Below, one piece after another: positions 29,022-37,489 of a stretch of DNA of 53,838 nt. Numbering within the stretch: position 1 is the first letter of the stretch; each line of letters starts with the position of its first letter. The position numbers were made by a program, and so were the translations under genes. Below the pieces are notes generated by a model that searched no databases, was not told where the DNA came from, and saw nothing but the letters and a program-made list of their open reading frames with translations. This DNA is from Nocardia brasiliensis IFM 10847 (GTDB lineage: Bacteria > Actinomycetota > Actinomycetes > Mycobacteriales > Mycobacteriaceae): assembly GCF_000710915.1 (NCBI RefSeq), contig NZ_BAUA01000034.1, positions 1 to 53,838 of the forward strand. The letters are read 5' to 3'.

Positions 29022-29056
29022 AATAAGCGTGCGCATACGATACGCGTTAGCTTATT
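29022..29056. promoter_or_regulatory. Interrupted palindrome in the MarR divergent promoter
   Basis: AATAAGC (29022-29028) and GCTTATT (29050-29056) form a perfect 7-bp inverted repeat with 21 bases between, in unusually AT-rich sequence between the MarR gene and the TIGR03086 gene. The centre holds an ATACG direct repeat. A binding site for the MarR protein is the simplest reading. Confidence 0.45.
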
Positions 29057-29081
29057 AAATGGAACCGCGAGGAGCACCGAG

Positions 29082-29729
29082 ATGTCTATTGATCCGGATA
29101 CCCGTACGGAATTGCGCACCCTCGACGCGCTGGTGCAGGAGGTCGACCTCGTCGCCTTGGACGCGCAGGCGGTACGGGCCAGTGTCGCCTTGGTCGAACA
29201 GGTGACCGGCGCCGATCTCCGGAAGCCGACACCGTGCGCCGACTGGACCCTGCACGGCCTGCTGACGCACATGATCGCCCAGCACCACGGCTTCGCCGCG
29301 GCGATGCGCGGTGACAGCTACCCGGCCGTGTGGAAGACCCGCCCGCTCGGCGCCGACCCGGTGGCGAGCTATCAGGCCGCCGCGACGGACGTCCTCGCCG
29401 CGTTCGCCGAACCGGACGTGCTGGACCGCAAGATCCTGCTCGCCGAATTCAGCGCCGATTTCCGGTTCTCCGGCGCGCAGGCGGTGAGCTTCCACTTCAT
29501 CGACTACGTTGTCCATTCCTGGGACATGGCAAAGGCTTTGGGGCTGTCCGTGCAGTTCGACGCGAACCTGCTCGACGCCGCCTACTCCGTCGCCGCGGCC
29601 GTCCCCGGTGGTGAGATCCGCTTGGCTCCCGGCGCCGCCTTCGGCCCCGAGATCCCGTGGTCCGCCACGGACCGCCTCGACCGGATCGTCGCCGTGCTCG
29701 GGCGCTCCCCGCAGTGGCCGCGCGACTGA
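29082..29729 (+). CDS. TIGR03086-type metal-binding (DinB/MDMPI-like) protein
   Basis: A 215-residue cytoplasmic protein. GAGGAG precedes ATG 29082. The N-terminal part VEQVTGADLRKPTPCADWTLHGLLTHMIAQHHGFAAAMRG carries the conserved C-x-x-W and the His of the mycothiol-dependent maleylpyruvate isomerase/DinB fold; a second His lies in FIDYVVHSWDMAKALG, another family signature. These proteins bind a divalent metal and are thought to act with mycothiol, but substrates are mostly unknown. Likely controlled by the divergent MarR regulator. Confidence 0.88.
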   Translation: MSIDPDTRTELRTLDALVQEVDLVALDAQAVRASVALVEQVTGADLRKPTPCADWTLHGLLTHMIAQHHGFAAAMRGDSYPAVWKTRPLGADPVASYQAAATDVLAAFAEPDVLDRKILLAEFSADFRFSGAQAVSFHFIDYVVHSWDMAKALGLSVQFDANLLDAAYSVAAAVPGGEIRLAPGAAFGPEIPWSATDRLDRIVAVLGRSPQWPRD

Positions 29730-29766
29730 TCCGAGGGAGCGCCCGCCGCGCACATCTCGTCACCCC

Positions 29767-29796
29767 GCGCGCGTGTCAGCCGAACGACACGCGCGC
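29767..29796. terminator. Terminator between convergent genes
   Basis: An 11-bp perfect stem, GCGCGCGTGTC / GACACGCGCGC, with an 8-base loop (29778-29785) lies between the TIGR03086 stop (29729) and the pseudouridine synthase stop (29850). It can serve both strands. Confidence 0.75.
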
Positions 29797-29849
29797 AGAG
29801 TGCGAAACATTGCGCGGCAGCCACCGAACGAAGCGCTCAGGTGCCGGGA

Positions 29850-30593
29850 CTAAAGTGCGGCGAGCATGCGGTCGGCCTCGTCGGAGGTCGCCTCGACCGG
29901 AAGCCAGAACTCGGCATCCGGTGTCGCCTCGAGCGCGAGTTCCGGTGGCGTACGCCAGGATGCGGTCAGGCCGAGCCGCCAGGAATGCAGGTAGGTGCGC
30001 TCGTGGGTACCCGATTTGTCGAAGAGGGGATCGCCGACGATGGGGTGGCCGACCCATGCCAGTTGCACCCTGATCTGGTGCCGGCGTCCGGTGATCGGGC
30101 GCAGTGCGAGCACCGTGCGCTCGGCCCGCCGCAGCACCGTGGTGAACTGCGTGGTGGACGGGTACGACTTGGTGTCGAGCAGGTCGGCGTCGTCGACGAA
30201 CCAGCGGTCGCCGACGCGCTGGATGCACTCGCGCGGGGCCGCGATCCGCACCCGGTTCTTGCGCCCGACACTGAGCGGTAGCTCCAGGATCCCGGTCTCG
30301 GGCAGCCCGGCCGATTCGACGATCGCCAGATACGCCTTTTCCGCGGTCTGCTTGTTGAACTGCCTGGTCAGCTGGCCGTGCGCGCCTAGTTCCTTGGCGA
30401 ACAAGATCAAGCCGGAGGTCACCTTGTCGATCCGGTGCACCGGGTAGAGGGTTTCGCCCGCCGCGGCGGCCAGCTCGACGAGATCGGTGTCGTGCCGCTC
30501 GCCGGTGACCGAGATGCCGGCGGGCTTGTGCAACGCCAGCATCGCGTCGTCCTCCGCGACAAGGCAGCGGGTGCGCAGCTCGGACCAGTCCAT
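29850..30593 (-). CDS. RluA-family RNA pseudouridine synthase
   Basis: A 247-residue enzyme that isomerises uridine in rRNA or tRNA. The catalytic motif is VHRIDKVTSGLILFAK, with the Asp in HRID as nucleophile; TEKAYLAIV-like (TAEKAYLAIV) and ITGRRHQIRVQLAWVGHPIVGDPLF complete the RluA signature. There is no S4 domain, as in the RluA/TruC branch. I chose ATG 30593 because 29 upstream codons lack family sequence. It follows the nucleotide cyclase gene by 55 bases on the same strand. Target nucleotide unknown. Confidence 0.9.
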   Translation of the reverse strand: MDWSELRTRCLVAEDDAMLALHKPAGISVTGERHDTDLVELAAAAGETLYPVHRIDKVTSGLILFAKELGAHGQLTRQFNKQTAEKAYLAIVESAGLPETGILELPLSVGRKNRVRIAAPRECIQRVGDRWFVDDADLLDTKSYPSTTQFTTVLRRAERTVLALRPITGRRHQIRVQLAWVGHPIVGDPLFDKSGTHERTYLHSWRLGLTASWRTPPELALEATPDAEFWLPVEATSDEADRMLAAL

Positions 30594-30648
30594 TTCCACC
30601 GGGATGAGGATACGGACGGGTGGTCGCCGGAGGCGTTGCGCGCCCGGC

Positions 30649-31656
30649 TCAGCTCTTCTTCTCGTTGCGCCGCAGCACATGTGGGCGTAGCCGGTTGAAA
30701 CCGCGCACCCGCACGCTGCGCAGGTTCTTGACGATGAACTCCGGTTCGCCGTCGAGCGCGCTGGCGGCCTCGTCGTCGATCAGCACCGTGCCCGGCCGCG
30801 CGACGCCGGTGAGCCGGGACGCGATGTTCACCACCGAGCCGTAGAGGTCGCCGAACCGTTGCAGCACCGGCCCGTACGCCACCGCAACCCGCAGCTCGGG
30901 GGTGCCCCCCACCATCATGGTCGACTCCTGGATGGCCAGCGCGATGCGGGCCGCGTCGGCGGCGTTGGTGGCCGCGAACATCACCTCGTCGCCGACGTTC
31001 TTCACCACCCAGCCACCGTTCTCGGTGATCGCGGCGGTGGTGGTGGACTCGAACGACTCCAGCAGCAGCGACAGCTCGTCGGGGTGTAAATGCCTGGTCA
31101 GCCGGGTGTACCCGACCATGTCCGCGAAGCCCACGGCCAGATCGCGCACGGTCTCTCCGGCCGAGGTACCGGGGTCGAGCGAACGCGACAGCGCCGCGGC
31201 GAGATGGCGGCGCCAGGCGTAGCTGTTGAGCTGTTCGAGCGTGGCGATGGTGCCTTCGGTCGCGGCACGGACGGTGTCGGTGGGGTCCGCGTTCGGATCG
31301 GCGGCGGCGATGCGCGCGCCGATCTCGGCGAGCACCAGATCGACCTGCCATTCCGCCAAGCGAGCCATGCCCTGGCCGAGGGTGCGCGCGGTCGCCGCCT
31401 GCTGCCGCGCGTCGGCGGAGGACAGGACGTCGAGGGCACGGAAGTTCCGCACCGCCGCGATATCGGCGTCGGTGTAATCGACGGCGTCGTCGTCCAGTCC
31501 GGCCGGGAAGCCGAGCGCGGTCCAGAGCCGCTTGGTCAGCGTCGTGGTGCTGCCCGACTGCTCGGCGACCTGGGTGCGGGTGTACTGCCGCGGGCCGTCG
31601 AGCAGATACGCCTCGACAACCGCCTGCACCAGCTCGGACTTCTCGGTGGGCACCAT
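30649..31656 (-). CDS. Class III adenylate cyclase with N-terminal regulatory domain
   Basis: A 335-residue cytoplasmic cyclase making cAMP from ATP. Residues 1-160 are a helical domain like the autoinhibitory pH-sensing part of Rv1264. The catalytic domain has every key residue: metal-binding Asp179 (GFADMVGYT) and Asp223 (VGDEVMFA), substrate-selecting Lys219 and Asp270 (FGDLYG), and transition-state Asn277 and Arg281 (VVNIASRL). The Lys/Asp pair indicates ATP rather than GTP. It starts its own minus-strand unit with the pseudouridine synthase downstream. Together with the phosphodiesterase at 27614 it could control local cAMP. Confidence 0.92.
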   Translation of the reverse strand: MVPTEKSELVQAVVEAYLLDGPRQYTRTQVAEQSGSTTTLTKRLWTALGFPAGLDDDAVDYTDADIAAVRNFRALDVLSSADARQQAATARTLGQGMARLAEWQVDLVLAEIGARIAAADPNADPTDTVRAATEGTIATLEQLNSYAWRRHLAAALSRSLDPGTSAGETVRDLAVGFADMVGYTRLTRHLHPDELSLLLESFESTTTAAITENGGWVVKNVGDEVMFAATNAADAARIALAIQESTMMVGGTPELRVAVAYGPVLQRFGDLYGSVVNIASRLTGVARPGTVLIDDEAASALDGEPEFIVKNLRSVRVRGFNRLRPHVLRRNEKKS

Positions 31657-31775
31657 CTCCGTACCTTACGACGGGCCCGGCCGCGGCCGGTGCGAACACC
31701 GTCGCAATTGGGTGACCTCACAGCGGCGAGGCCGTGGCCTCGGACGGCGCCGCGGACCGGAGCGCGCGGCTTCTG

Positions 31776-32942
31776 TTACCGCTGAGCAGGGGTGGCCTTG
31801 ATGTGGGCGAGGAAAGTATCGAGGGCAGACCACATCTGGGGGTTCAGTTGGGTGTGCGTGCCGGTGCCCGTGACCGTGCGGAAGTCGGCTCCGTTGGCGG
31901 CGAGCTGAGCGGCGAGCGTCCCGTGCAAGGGGGACGGGACGGTCGTGTCGGTGATGTTGACCAGCAGCAGGATCGGGGCGTCGTAACCGGAGGTCGGCAC
32001 GGTCAGGTAGGAGTCGTAGGCCGCGCGAAGGGTGCTGTCGGACAACGACTTCGAGAGCAGCTGGCCGATGCCCAAGCCGTCCACCCTGGCTTCGATCTCC
32101 GGCTTGCACATGGTGCCGATCTCGTCGATCACGGTGCGCCCCAGCGGGCTGAGGAACTGATTCACCTCGACATCGGGCCGAGCGGCGCGCAGTCCGGCCA
32201 GGATGCTGGCGAAGAAGCCGAGTGTTTCGCCCGTGCCGGGTAGCGTCGGAATGTCCGGCCCCGCAATGGGAAGCAGCTTCTCGACGTCGGATTCCGGGTC
32301 CACCGCGACGGTCCCGCGGAAGTCGAGTTCGGGCGCGTAGGTCGATTGCAGGTGGCCGGTGCCGAGGGCGGCCTGCCCGCCCTGCGAGAGGCCGAGCACG
32401 GACCAGGTCTGCGACAGTTCGGGCCGGGCCGAGCGGGCGGCGCGCAGCAGGTCGAGGGTGGCGGTGGCCTCGGTGCGCAGCTCGAGGTACGGGTGCGGAC
32501 CGGTGTCGAACAGACCGAGACCGAGATAGTCGGGCGCCACGACGGCGAATCCCTGGGCGACGAGATGCTGCATGATCCCGTCTTCTTCCGCGTGCCAGTG
32601 CGAGGCGGGCGCGGTGCTGGGATCCGATTCGCCGCCGCACCCCTGCCCGAGTCCGGTGGTGCCGTGGTCGAACGCGACGATCGGCCAGCCGCCGGCGGGT
32701 GGGGTGCCCTGCGGGACGAACAGCGCACCGCTGGCTTGCTTCGGGGTGCCGTCGGAGCCGGTCATCCAGTAGCTGATCGCCGACCCATCGGCCATTCCGT
32801 GCCAGCCGTCGGCCTGCGGCGTCACCTGGATCAGCATTCCCGGAGTTTCCGCAACCGCCGGAGTGGCCTGCAGGGCCAGTGCGGTGCAGGCCGCCACGGT
32901 GGCAACGGCGACGGAACTTTTCCAACCACGAATAACGCGCAT
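31776..32942 (-). CDS. Secreted lipase / alpha-beta hydrolase
   Basis: A 388-residue exported hydrolase. GGAGAGG precedes ATG 32942. The signal peptide spans residues 1-31 (MRVIRGWKSSVAVATVAACTAL then PAVAE). The core shows FDHGTTG, the nucleophile elbow LGLSQGGQAAL, an acid in LLVNITDTTVP and a catalytic His in GTGTHTQLN, matching the actinomycete secretory lipase family. It differs clearly from the first lipase in this window. A palindrome just upstream (32964-32977) suggests TetR-type control. Substrate unknown. Confidence 0.86.
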   Translation of the reverse strand: MRVIRGWKSSVAVATVAACTALALQATPAVAETPGMLIQVTPQADGWHGMADGSAISYWMTGSDGTPKQASGALFVPQGTPPAGGWPIVAFDHGTTGLGQGCGGESDPSTAPASHWHAEEDGIMQHLVAQGFAVVAPDYLGLGLFDTGPHPYLELRTEATATLDLLRAARSARPELSQTWSVLGLSQGGQAALGTGHLQSTYAPELDFRGTVAVDPESDVEKLLPIAGPDIPTLPGTGETLGFFASILAGLRAARPDVEVNQFLSPLGRTVIDEIGTMCKPEIEARVDGLGIGQLLSKSLSDSTLRAAYDSYLTVPTSGYDAPILLLVNITDTTVPSPLHGTLAAQLAANGADFRTVTGTGTHTQLNPQMWSALDTFLAHIKATPAQR

Positions 32943-32963
32943 CGAAAACCCTCTCCACCTTGT

Positions 32964-32977
32964 TGGACGCTTGTCCA
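32964..32977. promoter_or_regulatory. Operator-like palindrome upstream of the lipase
   Basis: TGGAC-GCTT-GTCCA, a 5-bp inverted repeat with a 4-base spacer, 22 bases upstream of the lipase ATG. The size fits a TetR-family operator. The rest of the 285-base gap to the SARP stop shows no gene. Confidence 0.4.
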
Positions 32978-33227
32978 GTTGAAGATCAGATTAGGCTGAA
33001 TGTGTATCTACCACATCGTGTGATGGCGAACTGTAAGCAAACCCACGTTACTCGGGACGGTGACGGGCGGGTCGGAACGCGCCGGAGCGCGGTATCGCTT
33101 CATCGCGCTGATGACGTGGGGATGTCCGTACGGCGGTGGGCGCTATTGCGGGGGCGACGTGCTTGGCCGATCGTGGTGTCTTGCGGCGGGATCCTGCGGG
33201 CGCGGCGTTGGCCCCCTGGAGGTCGCG

Positions 33228-36200
33228 TCAGGTCTGCTGCCGGACACGCCCGGCCAGCACCCTGGCTTGCCGCTGATGCTCCGTCGCCGGACGGCCGAGT
33301 GCGCTCGCGAGATTCGCCAGGTAGTGCGCGACGGGTTCCAGGGTGACCATTCCGCTACCCGCGCCCGCGAGTTCGGTTGCGGCGGGGAGCAATTGGTCGT
33401 AGCACCGGAGCATGATCGCCTCCTCGCCCAGGGCGAGGGCGGCGCGCGCGGTGAGGCAGGTGCGAAGTTCATACAGCAGATCGTGCGGCGAGTCCGGTGT
33501 CGCCAGCAGCGCGATAGCCGCTTCCTCACGAAGTCCGCTGTCCAACAGGGCTATCGGTCGAATCCACGGTTCGTGTGGTCCGTACCGCTCGGTGGCGGCC
33601 GGATCGGTCGGCAGTCCGCGGCGCAGCCGCAGGCAGCAGAGCGCGAGGGGGAGCAGGCCCTGTTCGACGCCGGGCATGCCGCTACCGCCGAGGCTTTCCG
33701 CCGCCGCGCGGTAAGCGGCCTCGGCTTGGGCCGGGCTACCGGTGAGGGCGGTACGCAGGGCCGCGAACCACTCCGTGAACACGCCGACCACTGGTAGGTC
33801 GTATTCGGCCGCCAACCGATCCGCGGCGGCCGCGTGGTCTCGGGCAGCTCGGAGATCAGCTGTGGCACAGCTCGATTGGAGGGCGACGAGGTGACCGAGT
33901 ACCGCGAAGGAGATCAGCCGGTGTTCGCCGCCGAGCGCGACGAGTTCGTCGCCGATCCGGCCGCGTTCCGGGCTGAGGCCGGCGCGCTGGAAGGTGTGCA
34001 TGAAGCGGCCGTTCAGGGCGAAGGCCAGCAGGGCGGGATCGTCCAGCTCCCGGGCGATCCGTTCCGCTTCCGCGGCCGCGCGTACTCCTCGGTCATCGGT
34101 GGTGCCACGGAGTTCCAGCGCCAGCGTGGTGCACAACCGGGCTCGCAGTTCGCGACGTTCGGCGGGCAGCCCCGTCAGCGCGCGCTCGGCGGCCTCGACG
34201 ATATGCCCGGACAGTTCGGGATCGTCGTTGGTAGTCCACCCGGCGGGAATGTCGAACGCGCTCAGGACTTCTGCGGTCAGTGCAGGGTCGCCCCACTGTT
34301 CGGCCCGGGTGATGGCGAGGCGGCGGAACGTTCGCGCCTCATCCAGTGCGCCGGTGACCGCCAGTGCCCGCGCGAGTCCCGTCGTCGCGGCGAGTTGAGC
34401 GGACAGATCGGGGGCGGGCGATCGGTCGAAGGCTCCCAGAGCCGCCCGCCACAGGCGTACTGCCTCCGTCAGCGCGAAGCCTTGTTCGGCAGCACGGGCA
34501 GCAGCGCTCGCGTACGTGGCGGCGCTCGCGGCGGTCGCCCGGCTCTGTGCCCGGATGAAATGATGTGCCAGAACGGAAACGTCTGTGGTGTCGTCCTTTT
34601 CGAGCAACGCGCCGATCTCGCCGTGCCACCGGGCCCGGCGTGGGCCGCTGATCTCGTGGTAGACGGTGTCGCGGACCAGTTCGTGGGTGAAGCGCAGCGC
34701 GCCGTCCGGCAGCTCGGTGAGGAGCCCGGCGGATATGGCCTGGTCCAGGGCATCGAGCCCGGACTCCGCGTCCCCGAACAGCTCGAGCAGGACCTCGCGA
34801 TCGATGTCCGCGCCGAGCACGGCGGCCTGCTGCACCACGGTCTGCGTGGCCGGCGGCAGTGCGGCCATCCGATGGCGGATGACCGCACGGACACCCGCGG
34901 GTACGGCGTCGAACGCGGTAGCTCCTTCGTCGCGCAGCAGTCGCGCCAGCTCGCGGACGAAGAACGGATTGCCATTGCTGCGCCGGTGAATTCGGGAGCC
35001 GTAGCCGTCTGCGAGCTCCGGTCCGGCGATCTCGCGCACCAACGCGACGGTGTCGGTCTCGGACAGGCCGCCCAGGTAGATCCGCACAGGTTCAATGGGG
35101 GCCACCTTCCCGAGCAGGGCGGTGAGTTCGGTGCCGATCTCCGTGCTGCGGTAGGTCGCCAGGACGAGTACCGGGCCCGCGGTGCGGCTGGTGGTCAGAG
35201 CGGCGAGCAGGTCGAGGGTCTCGGCACCGGCATTGTGCAGGTCGTCGAAGACCACGAGCACGGGCGCGCGGCGCGCCGCGACGGCCAGCTCTGCCGCGGC
35301 GGCACGGTGGAACAGAAACCGAGCCTCGGCCGGATCGACCCCCGCTGCGGCGACGAGCGAGCGATCGCTCACCGGTTCCTTTGCCGCGCTTGCGGTTTCA
35401 CCTGCGCTGTCCGCCAGCGCCACACGAATCCTCGTCCACGCCCAGCCTGGTGGGACGCCCGCGTCCGCGGGGTTCTCGCCGAGCGCGACACGCCAGCCGC
35501 CGTCGGCGAGCATGGATGAAAACGCTGCGGCCAGAGCGCTTTTACCGGCGCCTGCTTCGCCGGAGAGCAGCACGAGGCGCAAGCTTCCCTGGTGCTGCAC
35601 CGTTTCCGCGACCTGACGTAGCGCGTCCAGCTCGGTAGCTCGCCCGAGGAAATCTGTTGCGGGCGAGGAGATCCGAACCGGCGCCTGGACGGGGCGCAGC
35701 TGCGGGGCGTGCGCGAGCATGTCCGCCTCCAGCTGTTGCAGGCCGGGGCTCGGATCCGTACCGAGTTCGGTACGCAAGAGCCGGCGGACGCGGCGCAGCG
35801 CGGCCAGCGCATCGCTCTGCCTGCCCGACCGGTACAGCGCGAGGGCGAGCAACTGCCAGGCGTGTTCCCGCAGCGGATGCGCGGCGAGCAGTGCATGCAA
35901 GCCGGGGACCGCCTCGGCAGGCCGAGCGAGGTCGATCAGCGCGGCCGCACGGCGCTCGGCGGCGAGTTGCCGGAGACCGTCCAAGCGATCGATTTCCGCA
36001 CGCGCCCAACCCTGTTCGGCGAATTCGGCGTAGGCGGGGCCGTGCCACAGGGCGAGCGCGCCGTCGAGGGTCGTCAGTGCGCCGGCGCTGTCGCCGGTTG
36101 CCAGCAGTTCGGCGGCCCGGCCGACCGCGGTGCCGAAATCGTCCGCGTCCACCGTGTCGGCGCGTAGTGCGTAACCGGGTGCGACGGTGACCAGCACCGT

Positions 36201-36455
36201 CGCCGGGCTGCGCGGTGCGCGGTCCGGTTCGAGGAGCCGCCGCAGTTCGGCGACGAACGTCTGCAGCGCACCCACCGCGCCCTGCGGCGGGTGCTCCCAC
36301 AGGTCATCGATCAGCTGATCCGTGGTGACCATGCGCCCGTGCGCGACGAGCAGCCGGGCGAGCACGGCCCGATGCCGCGAGCCCTTCAGCGGCAGGGATT
36401 CGCCCGCCCGCTCGGCGGCGATGGGGCCGAGCACGCGGAAGCTCAGCCGCGCCAC
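33228..36455 (-). CDS. SARP-type transcriptional activator with AAA ATPase (AfsR-like)
   Basis: A 1075-residue regulator. Residues 1-95 are an OmpR-type DNA-binding domain, 97-245 a bacterial transcriptional activation domain (DADDFGTAVGRAAELL to PSPGLQQLEADML), and 265-620 an AAA/STAND ATPase with Walker A GEAGAGKS (299-306) and Walker B VLVVFDDLH. The rest is helical TPR-like repeats. There is no C-terminal LuxR HTH. Such proteins switch on secondary-metabolite clusters in Streptomyces. No biosynthetic genes adjoin it here; the divergent hydrolase at 36568 is the only immediate candidate target. It stands alone on its strand. Confidence 0.88.
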   Translation of the reverse strand: MARLSFRVLGPIAAERAGESLPLKGSRHRAVLARLLVAHGRMVTTDQLIDDLWEHPPQGAVGALQTFVAELRRLLEPDRAPRSPATVLVTVAPGYALRADTVDADDFGTAVGRAAELLATGDSAGALTTLDGALALWHGPAYAEFAEQGWARAEIDRLDGLRQLAAERRAAALIDLARPAEAVPGLHALLAAHPLREHAWQLLALALYRSGRQSDALAALRRVRRLLRTELGTDPSPGLQQLEADMLAHAPQLRPVQAPVRISSPATDFLGRATELDALRQVAETVQHQGSLRLVLLSGEAGAGKSALAAAFSSMLADGGWRVALGENPADAGVPPGWAWTRIRVALADSAGETASAAKEPVSDRSLVAAAGVDPAEARFLFHRAAAAELAVAARRAPVLVVFDDLHNAGAETLDLLAALTTSRTAGPVLVLATYRSTEIGTELTALLGKVAPIEPVRIYLGGLSETDTVALVREIAGPELADGYGSRIHRRSNGNPFFVRELARLLRDEGATAFDAVPAGVRAVIRHRMAALPPATQTVVQQAAVLGADIDREVLLELFGDAESGLDALDQAISAGLLTELPDGALRFTHELVRDTVYHEISGPRRARWHGEIGALLEKDDTTDVSVLAHHFIRAQSRATAASAATYASAAARAAEQGFALTEAVRLWRAALGAFDRSPAPDLSAQLAATTGLARALAVTGALDEARTFRRLAITRAEQWGDPALTAEVLSAFDIPAGWTTNDDPELSGHIVEAAERALTGLPAERRELRARLCTTLALELRGTTDDRGVRAAAEAERIARELDDPALLAFALNGRFMHTFQRAGLSPERGRIGDELVALGGEHRLISFAVLGHLVALQSSCATADLRAARDHAAAADRLAAEYDLPVVGVFTEWFAALRTALTGSPAQAEAAYRAAAESLGGSGMPGVEQGLLPLALCCLRLRRGLPTDPAATERYGPHEPWIRPIALLDSGLREEAAIALLATPDSPHDLLYELRTCLTARAALALGEEAIMLRCYDQLLPAATELAGAGSGMVTLEPVAHYLANLASALGRPATEHQRQARVLAGRVRQQT

Positions 36456-36567
36456 AGGACCGGTCCGGCCGGCGCGGCGACGACCGCGCTCAGTCGCTGC
36501 TGATTCGGTGCTGAGCGCGGGCGAAAAGACTGTCCGGCGTCACCAGCGACCATCGGAAGGACACCTC

Positions 36568-37446
36568 ATGACATCGGAGATTACCGGATTCGACTACCGT
36601 CGCATCGCCGTCGGCGACGGGGTCGAACTCAATGTCGCGGTGGGCGGTGCGGGTCGCCCGATCGTGCTGCTGCACGGTTTCCCGCAGACCCACCTGATGT
36701 GGCGGCACGTCGCGGCCGACCTGGCGGCCGATCACACCGTCATCTGCCCTGACCTGCGCGGTTACGGCGACAGCGACAAGCCGGCCGAGACCGGCGGCAG
36801 CGTGTACTCGAAGCGCACCATGGCCGCGGACGTCGTCGCCGTGGCCCGGGCGCTCGGCCACGAACGCTTCGCGGTGGCGGGGCACGATCGTGGCGCGTTC
36901 GTCGCCATCCGGGCCGGCCTGGACCACCCTGAGGCCGTCACCCACCTCGCCTCACTCGACGTGCTGCCGTTGCTCGACACGTGGGACGTACTGCACGGCG
37001 TGTCGGCCGCGGTCGGGTTCCACCTCTTTCTGATGGCGCAGCCGCCGGGCCTGCCCGAGGCGATGATCGCCGCCACGGCCGACGACTTCTTCGGGTACTT
37101 CCTCGACGCGTGGACGCGGGATCCGGCCGCCATCGCGCCGGCGATCCGCGAGGTCTACCTGCGGTCGTGCGCGGCGGCGGTGCCCAGCATCGTCGCCGAC
37201 TATCGGGCTTCGGCCGGGATCGACCTCGAACACGATCGCGCCGATCGTGCGGCGGGCAACCTGCTCCGCATGCCGGTCGCTGTCCTGCAACAGGATTGGG
37301 GCGCCGCGCTCGGCTTCGACGCCGAAGCACTCTGGCGTGCTTGGGCTCCCGACCTGCGGCATACCACCGTGAGCTGTGGTCACTTCATGGCCGAAGAGTC
37401 GCCGGCCACCGTCACCGCGGCCCTGCGCGCGTTGCTGACCCGCTGA
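36568..37446 (+). CDS. Alpha/beta hydrolase with Asp nucleophile (haloacetate dehalogenase / epoxide hydrolase-like)
   Basis: A 292-residue hydrolase; GGAAGGA precedes ATG 36568. The nucleophile elbow is AGHDRGA (Asp107), not a Ser, with His272 in CGHFMAEES as base and Asp131 in LDVLP as acid. The spacing matches fluoroacetate dehalogenases (Asp110, Asp134, His155, Trp156 in the Rhodopseudomonas enzyme): here His152 is kept but the halide-binding Trp is Leu153. Motif DLRGYGDSDKPA is also shared. Defluorination is thus doubtful; another dehalogenase or epoxide hydrolase is more likely. It lies 112 bases from the divergent SARP regulator. Confidence 0.82.
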   Translation: MTSEITGFDYRRIAVGDGVELNVAVGGAGRPIVLLHGFPQTHLMWRHVAADLAADHTVICPDLRGYGDSDKPAETGGSVYSKRTMAADVVAVARALGHERFAVAGHDRGAFVAIRAGLDHPEAVTHLASLDVLPLLDTWDVLHGVSAAVGFHLFLMAQPPGLPEAMIAATADDFFGYFLDAWTRDPAAIAPAIREVYLRSCAAAVPSIVADYRASAGIDLEHDRADRAAGNLLRMPVAVLQQDWGAALGFDAEALWRAWAPDLRHTTVSCGHFMAEESPATVTAALRALLTR

Positions 37447-37453
37447 ACCCCGT

Positions 37454-37484
37454 GGCGAGGTCCGCGCCGGACGCGGGCCTCGCC
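37454..37484. terminator. Terminator between convergent genes
   Basis: GGCGAGG-T-CCGCG and CGCGG-G-CCTCGCC pair in a 13-bp stem with one mismatch around a 5-base loop, directly after the hydrolase stop and just before the stop of the minus-strand membrane protein. Confidence 0.75.
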
Positions 37485-37489
37485 GGGCA

